Source of the DNA: Haliotis asinina
Taxonomy: Eukaryota > Mollusca > Gastropoda > Lepetellida > Haliotidae
DNA length: 64,000 nucleotides
Reading direction: 5' to 3'
Assembly: GCF_037392515.1 (NCBI RefSeq)
Contig: NC_090295.1
Span: 16,449,001 to 16,513,000 of the forward strand
The position numbers were made by a program, and so were the translations under genes. The notes beneath the pieces are model-generated. The model was not told the DNA's origin and made no database searches. It saw only the letters and a list, made by a program, of their open reading frames with translations. Shown piece after piece: positions 47,701-57,100 of this stretch (positions within the stretch are counted from its first letter, which is position 1; the number at the start of each line of letters is the position of its first letter).

Positions 47701-50700
47701 CAAAGTGTTTGATTGGGCACAAACAAGTCGGCGAGGGTATGTAGCAACATCATAATGTCACAGGGCTTACTTCCACTTTGTCAGGAGTGCTGGTTGATGC
47801 CACAATTGCCAGTAGTAGTTCAGAATAGTTTACTGTTGACTGGATGAATGAACTAGTCAAAACTATTTTATGTAGTTTTACCTTTGACGACCATTTTTGT
47901 GCATCTTGCCATACCATTGCTGAAGTACTGCTGTAAAATCTTGCTCAACTCATGTCAAGAGAGAGAGTATTTGTTTAGTTGTGGAGGAAGAAAAACATTT
48001 ATTCTTTGTGACAGCAAATGTATTCATAGATAATTATATGAAACAGATCATATTATCAACTTGTAAGTAAGCGTGATTTCAAATCAACAATTTGCTTTTT
48101 CTGTTCCAGAGTGCTATTGTTTGTTGATGAAGCAGATGCTTTCTTACGGAAAAGAAGCACGGTGAGACTAAGAAAGCATTGATTATTCTTTGAAGTTCTG
48201 TGTGCTGTGGTGGGAATTATGGGAGCGAAACGTATATTTTTCTCTTCAGTCACAAAAGTGCATTGTACTCTAAATTTAGACCATTCAACAACTCTTGACT
48301 ATTCGTATGTTCACTCTTCAGGAGGTGATCAGTGAGGACATGCGAGCAACGCTGAATGCATTCCTCTACAGAACTGGGGAACAGTCAAAGAAGTGAGTCA
48401 GTCAAGTTGATTTTTAATCAATGTCTTGTTTGTCAGATAATGTGGTATGTGTGCTTCCTAATCCCTTCTGCTTAAGGAGAACAATAATAACGTGAAGGTG
48501 CTGAGTCAGTTATTCAACTTTGACAGTTCAACAACAGATACAATTCATTTCTTTGCTTCCAAATATATCTCTCTCCCTCCCCCTCGCCCCCGCCGCCCCC
48601 CCCCCCCCCCAGCAGGTTTCAGATTATCCCAGTGGTTATTATTTTGCAGCATTCCTTGACAATACAATATACAGAAGGGGCTGTGGGGTAGCCAGTGGTT
48701 AAAGTATTCGCTTGTCATGCCAAAGACCCAGGTTTGATTCTCAACATGGGTAAAATATGTGAAGCCCATTTCACCCTGACATGATATTGCTGGATTATTG
48801 ATAAAAGCAGCATAAAACCATTCTCTCTATTTAGTTGGATTGCGGATATTTCTGGCCAAACGAAGTTGTAAACAACTATGATCAAAACAAATGAAATAGG
48901 AACATGTCCATTGCCATATACAAGCTGTAGATACTTCTGATAATCCAAGCTTTCTCACTGTCTGTACCTGTGAGGTCTGGGTTAGAACAGTGGCCTTCAG
49001 TAGCCCATGCTTGTGAGGCTTGCTGACTTGGTTGACACATACCATCAGTTCCTAATCGTGCAGAATGATGCTCATGATGTTTATAGCTGGATTGTCTGGT
49101 CCAGGCTGTATTACTCACAGACTGTCGCCATATAGTGGGAACACTCTATTGAAGAGACCCATATTGCCTTGTAAACAGATATATGTCTTAAGGTACCTGT
49201 TCCTGTTGTCAGGTTTATGTTGGTGTTGGCTAGTAACCAGCCTGAGCAGTTTGACTGGGCCATCAATGACCGTCTTGATGAGATGGTCGAGTTTGACGTC
49301 CCAAGTCTGGAGGAGAGAGAGAGGATGGTCAGACACTACTTTGGTCTATATGTCCTGCAGCCTGCAGCCGAAAAGAAAAGGTCTGTTAGAAGTTTCAGTT
49401 CCCAAAAGCAGTGCATGAAATAAGCCAAAACATTGGCCAGACTTCATAACTGGTAACTTTAAAATGTTACCAGCCCCAAATGGATATGACCAGACAAGAC
49501 AATCCTAAGAATATCAATAGAACATCTTTTCTAAAATTTTGACCAGACAATCGAGCTGGCTAGCTGTAAATTTAAAGCATTTGCCAAAAATCTAACTGAG
49601 CTCTGGTGATCAGACCGGCCTTGTTTCACACACTGCCAAAATACTCCTGTGTGATTGTAAGGTTATGTGCTTCAGAGGGTTCCACTGTGGTCAATCTTAT
49701 TGTATCGTCTAGATTTTCATGAAAACATGAATTAGTGTGGAATAATTACGACACATGTATTTTCTCATGTATCCTTTTTCATCTGCAGTCACAACCATGA
49801 ACAGTGTTTGAAACAGAAGTTAATTATTCTTGTGTTATACTCACTCAGGCGACTGAAGGTAGACCAGTTTGATTATGGGGCCAAATGTACTCAGATTGCT
49901 GCAATGACAGAGGGTCTGTCTGGCCGTGAGATCGCCAAGCTTGGAGTGGCGTGGCAGGTGAGTTTGTTCAAAGGGTCCGTTTCAGTCTTAGTGCAATGAT
50001 TGTAGTAAGTCTATGTGAAAGTATAGGAGCTATGATCATCTTACTGCTTTTACTGTAGTAAGTCTGTGAAAGTATGTAAGCTATGATCATCTTACCGCTT
50101 TTATTGCAGTGAGTCTGTGTTAAAGTATGGGAGCTAGGATCATCTTACCGCTTCGACTGTAGTAAGTCTGTGTTAAAGTATGGGAGCTAGGATCATCTTA
50201 CCGCTTTTACTGCAGTAAGTCGGTGTTAAAGTATGGGAGCTAGGATCATCGTACCGCTTTTACTGCAGTAAGTCGGTGTTAAAGTATGGGAGCTAGGATC
50301 ATGTTAGCTATGATCATCTTAGTGAAAGGGGAGCAAGCACATTACCTGCGATTGGTTTGATTGATTTGATTAGCTTATAAACCATGATGCAAATAGAGTA
50401 TAACCAACAAATGCACAATGTGCCATTGAGACGCTTTTTATTAGAGCCTTGGTTAGCATAGGAGACGCTTTCTGATGAGAGGGATCACATGTTTGGAACT
50501 GGTGATGAAACTGAATCTGTGCTGGAACAAGACATAAACCCAGCCAGGCATCAGGGCAGGTAGCTTCATTTGTTCCCAGCCCCAAATGGATTTAACCAGA
50601 CCAGACTATCCAAAGAAAAGAGCTCCATTTTTTAGTTATAGTTTAGTGGCTATCTTAATGATAATATATGTCAATGCAGTGCTTTGAGCTTGTGATACGA

Positions 50701-51365
50701 TAGTTCAATGTTTAAACTGTAATTGTCAAGTCTCAATGTAACGCCCAATTTGAAAAATGGATCATAAGATTTACTCAGATGTATGGATCATTTTATCTAA
50801 AATTCTTACTTGACCATCGGGCTGGCTAGCCATAAATTTAGAGCGTCCGTCAGAAATGTATCCCGTCTCAGGCAGTAGTATGGGCCTCATTTCATACACT
50901 CCTTGTGTACAGTCACAAATCTGGTGAAGCATGATCAATGGAGAGAGTGCTCATACTTGGATGAGGTCAGCTTTTTACTTCTGAGATTCCAGAGTTTCAG
51001 TTCAATCCACTTCCAATCAGTCAAGGTGAAGGACAAGCGTGGGTTGCTGAGGACCAATTCCAACATGGATCTTTACGGGTACACTCGCAATAGTGCACTC
51101 AAAATATCTGTCCTTCATGTCATATGATTTTGGTGAACTTTTAGAATATTTGCAATTCCTCCTTGTTCTCCAGGCCCAAGCATACTCCTCAGAGGATGGC
51201 ATGTTGACGGAGAAGATGATCGACTCCATTGTTCAGGATGCTGTGAAGCAGCATCAGAAGAAGACATTATGGAGGCAGGAACAGGAGAAGATGTCACCAC
51301 CCATTGCTTTCAAGTCTGCGAAAGACGCTGCATCGTTTAACGCCCCTAATTCAAAGCCCTCTTGA
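38745..51365 (+). CDS. ATAD3: ATAD3, mitochondrial AAA+ ATPase (15 exons, ~603 aa)
   Basis: ATAD3 is a hexameric inner-mitochondrial-membrane AAA+ ATPase needed for nucleoid organisation, cristae and cholesterol or translation functions. Coding exons: 38745-38955, 39616-39692, 40643-40804, 41347-41416, 41815-41980, 43910-43979, 44769-44924, 45365-45421, 47159-47284, 47612-47736, 48110-48161, 48322-48392, 49213-49380, 49849-49957 and 51174-51365 (TGA). Every junction keeps phase and has GT/AG borders. The protein starts 'MSWLFGI', as family members do. A Pro/Gly linker, a long coiled coil (~50-225, 'YEDQLAQQ', '[20 protein letters not shown]'), and a membrane helix (~253-272, '[17 protein letters not shown]') follow. 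The AAA+ core has Walker A 'GPPGTGKT' (354-361), Walker B 'LLFVDEAD' (409-416), sensor 1 '[10 protein letters not shown]', arginine 'NDRLD' (R468) and sensor 2 '[10 protein letters not shown]'. All key residues are present. Length matches animal ATAD3. Introns carry several MITEs and SINEs. Confidence 0.96.
39742..40449. mobile_element. Non-autonomous pogo/Tigger-like element (708 bp)
   Basis: Inverted ends 'CAGTCGAACCCCGTTTACCC' and the inverse of 'CAGTCAAACCCTGTTTACCC' (about 22 of 25 match), flanked by TA on both sides (39740-39741 and 40450-40451). Subterminal 'tccagttatccggacg' and 'tccagttaaccggacg' repeats resemble transposase-binding sites. There is no transposase frame. It lies in ATAD3 intron 2. 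The CAGT...ACTG ends with TA duplication are typical of the pogo branch of Tc1/mariner. Confidence 0.85.
40885..41140. repeat. Haliotis-type repeat piece (minus) next to a SINE copy (plus)
   Basis: About 40885-41020 is a diverged minus-strand piece ('ttgatcactggactgcctag'). About 41035-41140 is a tRNA-like SINE with 'gccgaatggttaaagtgtcg' (A-box-like), 'cccaggttcgattgcccaca' (good B box) and 'agaaagtggcataaaac'. Both are in ATAD3 intron 3. Confidence 0.65.
43394..43690 (-). repeat. Composite foldback element, copy B (inverted)
   Basis: The reverse-complement relative of 31271-31586, with the same two palindromic modules in mirrored order: 'ggagataaacatactgtgtt' ... 'cattatgtttatctcc', then 'attctaccataaccac' ... 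'gaagtcatggtagaaatg'. Divergence from copy A is modest, with small indels. It lies in ATAD3 intron 5. Confidence 0.75.
43726..43885 (-). repeat. Haliotis-type ~280-bp repeat piece, minus strand
   Basis: 'cttggttgacacatcattgt' and 'gatcactggattgtctggtc', then a diverged end. It lies directly next to the foldback element, in ATAD3 intron 5 close to the acceptor of exon 6. Confidence 0.65.
46279..46860. mobile_element. MITE with ~60-bp inverted ends (582 bp)
   Basis: The left arm runs from 'cattctcctcccacagaggt' through 'tactcctttcatatcttccc' to 'acctctgttctaatatgg'. The right arm inverts to 'cattctcttcccacagaggt', 'tactcctgtcatatcttcct' and 'acctctatatgg'. Roughly 50 of 60 positions match. The centre has no coding capacity. 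I could not fix the target duplication, so the superfamily is open. It lies in ATAD3 intron 8. Confidence 0.8.
47345..47492 (+). repeat. tRNA-like SINE copy in ATAD3
   Basis: 'gtttgcttgtcatgccgaag', 'caacatgggtaaaatgtgtg', 'gctggaatattgctaaaagc' and the 3' 'aactcactcacta'. It starts about 60 bp after exon 9. Confidence 0.7.
48590..48612. repeat. Poly-C tract
   Basis: A run of about 16 C within a C-rich stretch 'cgcccccgccg...', in ATAD3 intron 12. Such runs are prone to length error in sequencing. Confidence 0.85.
48677..48822 (+). repeat. tRNA-like SINE copy in ATAD3, well preserved
   Basis: 'gtggggtagccagtggttaa' (A-box region), 'gacccaggtttgattctcaa' (B box), 'aaatatgtgaagcccatttc' and 'gatattgctggattattg', ending near 'gcagcataaaacc'. 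It is one of the clearer copies for recognising the tRNA-derived head. Confidence 0.75.
48985..49145 (-). repeat. Haliotis-type ~280-bp repeat piece, minus strand
   Basis: 'tggccttcagtagcccatgc', 'tgacttggttgacacatacc', 'ggattgtctggtccaggctg'. It ends about 70 bp before ATAD3 exon 13. Confidence 0.7.
50003..50310. repeat. Five tandem ~56-bp units in ATAD3 intron 14
   Basis: Units of the form 'gtaagtctgtgttaaagtat' + 'gggagctaggatcatcttac' + 'cgcttttactgcagta'. Each unit contains a splice-donor-like 'gtaagt' and ends in a splice-acceptor-like 'tttactgcag'. The repeat begins 46 bp after the true donor of exon 14. Confidence 0.85.
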
Positions 51366-51627
51366 TAACTGTCACATGTTAGGTTAATGAAATACATAGA
51401 CTTGGTCGGAGTAATGAGGAGTGCATGTAGAATCAGAGGAATTCTATGATGCATTGTAAATACCATAAGCAATTTGGTTTCTAATTACAGAGACCGAGAA
51501 CATAATCAGAGCTGTTATCATCTACTGGACTTGTTCACAGATGGATTGATGCCATTCGTCAAGTTAGCATTTGTGATGGAAGATGGAAAGTGGTCATTGG
51601 GTAGTGCCGAGATAGGATGTGTGTATC

Positions 51628-51633
51628 AATAAA
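51628..51633 (+). terminator. Candidate poly(A) signal of ATAD3
   Basis: AATAAA 263 bp after the ATAD3 stop codon, followed by a GT-rich stretch. A later AATAAA near 52056 is an alternative. Confidence 0.5.
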
Positions 51634-51671
51634 GTGAGGTCTCTGTTCAAGATGTGTTTTCATCCAGATTA

Positions 51672-51812
51672 AATCTCAATGAAGTGTTCGCTTGTCACAC
51701 TGAAGACCTGGGTTTGATTCCTTAAGTGGGTTCAATGTATGAATCTTTTCTGGTGTCATCCACTGTGATATTGTTCTAATAAAATATTAAGAGTAATGTA
51801 ATATGCTCCCTC
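51672..51812 (+). repeat. tRNA-like SINE copy, degraded
   Basis: 'gtgttcgcttgtcacactga', 'gacctgggtttgattcctta' and a 3' 'tccctcactcact'. Confidence 0.6.
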
Positions 51813-52784
51813 ACTCACTATGATGTGACAGCAATACTGTCCAGTGTGGTGTCGGCCCTTCTCACCACCCATTTCACACCATTGTGGTATTGTTGGAAAA
51901 AGGCCAGCTGTTTATGAAGCATGTATCTTGCCATGTCGAGGATTGTAAGATATCTTGCAGGTGTCATCTTATGTCATCTAACATATATGTAAAAAGAAGT
52001 CCTTCAGAATCCTAACAGAGAAATATATTGGAACATGTTGATACATAAGCTGTTGAATAAATGTATTGGATAAAAGTGTTCGAATTAAAAAAAAAAAATC
52101 TGATAGGAAATATTGTTATCATTGTGTCAAAATACCGACTGAATGTGCCATAAATTAAGGAAGTGTTCCAGAGAGGTGAGGTTGTTGGTTGAAGGTTTTA
52201 CCAAAATATATGAATTATCTTGAGTCAAAAATAAATGTTAAAGTTATATACATCATACTGTAGATTATTTTGCACAAAAAGACATTGTGCAGAGAATTCT
52301 GAAATAGATTCTCAGAATTGTATCATCCAGGACAAATACCTCTACTTGGAAGATACAAGGTATTTTGTGCGTCCAAAATACTGTGAGCAATTGCTGTCTC
52401 TCTGCAACAGGGCAACCCAATAATATCTGATCTTGACAACAAATTTACTCAACAGTTCTGAACGTGAAACGTGAACATCTGTTGTTGATCTTGTTTCATG
52501 TCATCTGCATACAAACAGAATAACAATCAAAGGTATATCTGTGACAAAGTCATTTTCTCTTTTATATTACTCGCCCGTGGATGATACTGCAGTGTAATAT
52601 TTATATGGCAATATTACACCAGTGTAATACCGCTAGATGCATGGCGTCATCAGGGTTCAGAGTTATGACGTCACGATGCTAATGCTGCTGTCGCAGTGGT
52701 ACTGGACCTTGTTTGACTCAAGGAAAACTGGGAGTCCTCACACTGTAGTGGCAGTTTCTATCAATTTGTTTTGGAAGTAATAAA

Positions 52785-52885
52785 CAGAATACTAAACTCG
52801 CATCAGTGAAATACCATTTTCATTCACTCATTTAATAAAAATGGTATTACACTGAAGGTCGTTTAGTATCCTCTGTTTACATTGA
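52785..52885. repeat. Foldback element with ~40-bp arms
   Basis: The left arm 'aacagaatactaaactcgca' + 'tcagtgaaataccatttt' pairs with the right arm 'aaaaatggtattacactgaa' + 'ggtcgtttagtatcctctgt'. The loop is about 16 bases. Confidence 0.75.
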
Positions 52886-54160
52886 TGTTTGATAATAGAG
52901 GTATTCTTAATGAAAGCTGGCATCTGATTTACGTTGAGCTTCAGTGTTGGCCATGTGAACAGTTTGTGAGATCTTCACTTCGAGGTGTACTGTGTAGGTG
53001 TTCTGAATTCAGCAAGATGGATGGACAGAAAGCTGAAAAGAAAACTGCCTTCTCAAAATAAGCTGCAGTACAGGGTCTCTTCTCATTGCAGCAACCTTTA
53101 TTATGGTTAACTTTAGCTTCCAATCTTGAGCATTGCATGAAGGTTATCTTAGTGACATGACTACCTTAGTTCTTTGTGAAAGGAGGCCCAGCTGTTTGTT
53201 TTTGAGAAGGACTGAGCTGTGATTTAATGAGTGAGACCCTGTGAGGTTACAGATGAAAACAATCCTGTGTCAAGTGTGGATAGATAGTGTGATTATTGTG
53301 AGCATGAGTGAAATGTACTTTATATATAAATGGTTTGCATTTATTGTATACATTAGCATGATGTCTTGAGAATAAATACATTCATGACATTTGACGTAAG
53401 TTGACTTTTTGTACAGTGTTGACATGGATTAAATTATTGTCTTTGTTTGTAATGAAGCTAAATTCTTATTTCAAAATGTGCATTAAGAGGTGTCCTTTGT
53501 GATACAGTATCATCACATACTAATTTGCATAAAGCCATGGTCTGTTCCAAATGAGTCGCTTTGGACTTTGAAGAAATCCCCATTTCTTATTTCTGCACTA
53601 ATCTCTCCTCAGCAAGGTCCTTGTTCTTACGTTTCCTGTCTCCCTACAACTGAACTTAGTTACACAGACATTGGTCACTTTCCCACAGAAGCTACATTAA
53701 TCGTAGAGATAAATTTGAAAAATGTAACAAAAATAGTATTTTTCTATTCCCGACAGTGCTGAAGTATATCTGAGGCGGTGCGGTGGCATCATACGCAAAC
53801 CAATCTGTCTGAGAGTGGCCATGACCTCCTGAGATGTTCTGATTGTACTAAAATGTCTTCAGTGTTTTATTACACTTTGAAATCTTTATAAAGCAATATT
53901 TGTTGACCGCCATAAAAACACATGCCTTTTCCAGTCCATTTGGTTCTATGTGATAAAGGAATAATGGCTTGTGAGATCACCCAGGGGCGCTGCAACGACC
54001 TGGGATGAAAGAGTATTCATTTTCAGAAGTCTAATTACTAAGATCGCACCTTTGGACGAAATATAACCCAGTTGTACTGATTCGTGATTATGAAGATCAT
54101 GGCACAGCGGTCTGATAAATAAAATGAAACCTTGATAGAGTTCATTTTTGCGACTATCCT

Positions 54161-57100
54161 TCAGAATAACGTGTCGCCCATTTTTGTCACATCAGCATTC
54201 TTGTAGAGAATCTCCCACCACGAGTAGTACTCGAGCAGTGCAGTCAGCCCTGTTGCTTTCAAGTGAAGGCAGATCCCTACAACAAACAGTACCACGAATG
54301 TCAAAATGAAGATGTTCGTCACGGATATCTCTGGCGATGCGATAACATCCAGTTTGACCTCCTTACTCTTTGAACCCGTCGTGGCTTCACGTCCTTTCAC
54401 CTTTGACCCCTTCCTGTTTGAAAGTCCTAAAATTCCAACAGTTTCAACACCAGCACCTTGAGGTGTACATTGTTCAGGCGGAGACTGAAAGACCTCTTCC
54501 CTTAACCTCTCATCTCCATACACCATGTCCAGATCTTCAGGATATCTGCTTGTGTCGTCATGCGAGGCAAAGCTGAGGAACGATGGCTCTGATTGTGGGT
54601 TTGGTATATCGTCCAGCATAAACGACCTGGTCAGGAAGGACTGTTCATCGACATCCCCATTGACGATCCAGTCAGAGGTGCTGTAGGCATGGCTGCCCGG
54701 GTCGATGCCCCTGTACCCGACTTTGTACTCCTGAGTCGTGTCGCCGCTGAGCTGGGAGTAGTCGTCGGCGAAGGTGGACAAAAAGCTGTGCACGGACCTG
54801 TCAGATGGCGATATGTGGATGCCCTCAAAAACATTCGATAGGCTTCGGTCGTTCATCGAGTCTGGAGAGGCATATCCAGAGTTGTCAGCGGGATAGGTGT
54901 AATGACTCCGTTGGTGTGAAATATCGCTGGCAATGGACTGGCTGAAGTCAGGAACTATTGCTGAGTCAGCATCTTGCGACACATTGACCCCATGGTCACA
55001 AGTCCGCTTGGCGGAAACTGGGAACAAACACTGCACCGGGGGCATGTCCGTACCAAGCTCTGACTCCTCAGTTTGGAAAGACTGATGCACAAAACCTTCC
55101 GTGTCAGTTGACGACGTGACCCGAATGTGGCTTCCAGCAGGTAAGCCAATACCAGAATGGTTCGTCACTGATGTCTGGGAATACTCTTTGACGTTTCCAC
55201 ATGCAGGTACATCTTCCGCCCTGGAAACGTCACATGCTGAAGCGTCTGTTGGAGACGCAGAACCTGCGTCTTTTGTCGGCGAGTAAGCAACAGCGTACGA
55301 GTACCCGGGGTCGAGTCCTGTCCCAAAGGTTCCTCCACGTGGCATAGGGGAGTCAGCGCGAGGCCTCCTGGGGTACTGATGTTGAGGAACTGGCGTCTGT
55401 TCTGGGTCCTCCTCCCTGGACATGCTTTTGCAGCTGGTCATGGACAGATCGAGCGGCAGAGCGGAGCCCAGGTTGGATCTTGAGTCATTCGTTTCAGGCA
55501 GTATCTGGTCGTCCTGACAAGGGGGCGTGAGTGGATCGTCCAAACCACACACTTTCCTCCTGTTCTTTCTCTTCTGGCGGTTTCGAGATCGCTGCCGCCC
55601 AATTTTCACATCTGCAAACATCAAATTTACTTCATGTTGGTCAAGAGCGCCAGTTTTTAATGCTAACGCATGAGAGTGAATTCAATAACATCCCAAGGTA
55701 TTATTCCAGCTATTTCACGATGCCCTGTACATACTCTAATCTGTACATGGTAAATCAGTGGCAAGAATGATCTCTTGTTTGTTGTTGAACGCCGCCGGAA
55801 TATTCCATCAATGTGATCTTGGTCTGTAAACAATCAGGCGTGAACCACCCGGGGATGGCGGGGTAACCCAGTGGTTAAAGTGTTTGCTCACTATGCTGTA
55901 GACCCAGGTTCCATTACCCCCATGGTGGGGTATCCATCCGTGATATTGCAGGGCCTAGGTTTTCGAAGCTCTCTTAAAGCTAGAATAGTCGTAAGTTAAC
56001 GTTGATGTATAGCACTTGCGGCTATCGTAGCGCTATGACAGCTTCGAAAATCTAGACCCAGGAATATTGCTGAAATGCATCCTAAAACCTAAATTACCCC
56101 TGATAACGCTATGACCCGACTTTAAGTTGAACGGGTTTTGTGAAAATGGGCTGGAATTTGTTGTTCACGATGTGTCAACCAGCATTATAATGTATCATCA
56201 TTGTTACCCCCTTTTTTGTTATCATCACTTGTTAACTAGTTTTCCGCTGTATATATATCGCCTGTTCTCTCCCTGTATCATTTACACTTGAAAACGATAA
56301 GAACCTGTATCGAAACGTCGTGTTCCAGTATTAAAGAAGTTGTCATCCATATACACTTATTCTACACGATATGTCAACTAGCATATAATGTATCAAGATA
56401 GCCAAAAGGAATGTTCCTTGCTGAAGCCACTTGTTTTCCTGAGCAAGAGTCAAGTGTTTCAAAGCAATTATATTATTACTAATTGTAGTGTAACGGTTGA
56501 TCACTCGCATGGAACAGAACAGAGGAAAGTTTGATCGGGTTAAAATCCTGAAGAGACTTACGACTATATTAACACTACGAAAAAGCTGGTCCGAAGTAAG
56601 CAGCTGTCCTACCTTCTGTGTTCACGTCTTCCCCAACTTCACTGGAGGTGATGGGGTCGCTGCTGGAGACCCCAACCATCAGCTCATCGTGAATCTGCTG
56701 CAGGGACATCTCTTCGTTATTGGGGTCGTCGGGCACGGCTACGAGACGTCGCCACAACGCGTCATCGCCCTCGGGGAGGAAAGGCAGGCTACAACAAAGA
56801 GTTATTCGGGTTGTGGTCACTCAGAAGATGTATACAGTCAAAAAAAAATTATATGTACAGATTTTTTCTCACGAATGAATATATGCCATTTTCGACTCTC
56901 TACCCTATACTTTCGTCACGCACTGGAGTCGACTAAAACATGGGTGACTGACTTTGTCATTCTTTCACAAAGAGACCGTAACTATGATGTCATGATGACT
57001 CCCATACTTAACACAGACATCCGACAGTCCTAGCCAGGGCCCTACAAAACCTGGAAAACCTGGAAATTTCACAATTTCACACCCAGTTTTCCAATCTTTG

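Larger units (their letters stand above)
51634..54160. other. Convergent intergenic region between ATAD3 and the 736-aa gene
   Basis: The 3' ends of the two genes face each other. The stretch holds a degraded SINE (~51672-51812), AT-rich sequence and a foldback element (52785-52885). It also holds the inverted-repeat end 'ctttgtgaaaggagg' (~53175), whose relatives lie at ~2850 and ~2950. The frames present (for example 53490-53762) have no recognisable domain. Confidence 0.55.

Noticed and set aside
56497-57033. 178-aa plus-strand frame
   Set aside because: It overlaps the antisense of exon 4 of the 736-aa gene, whose splice phase and composition are clearly better.
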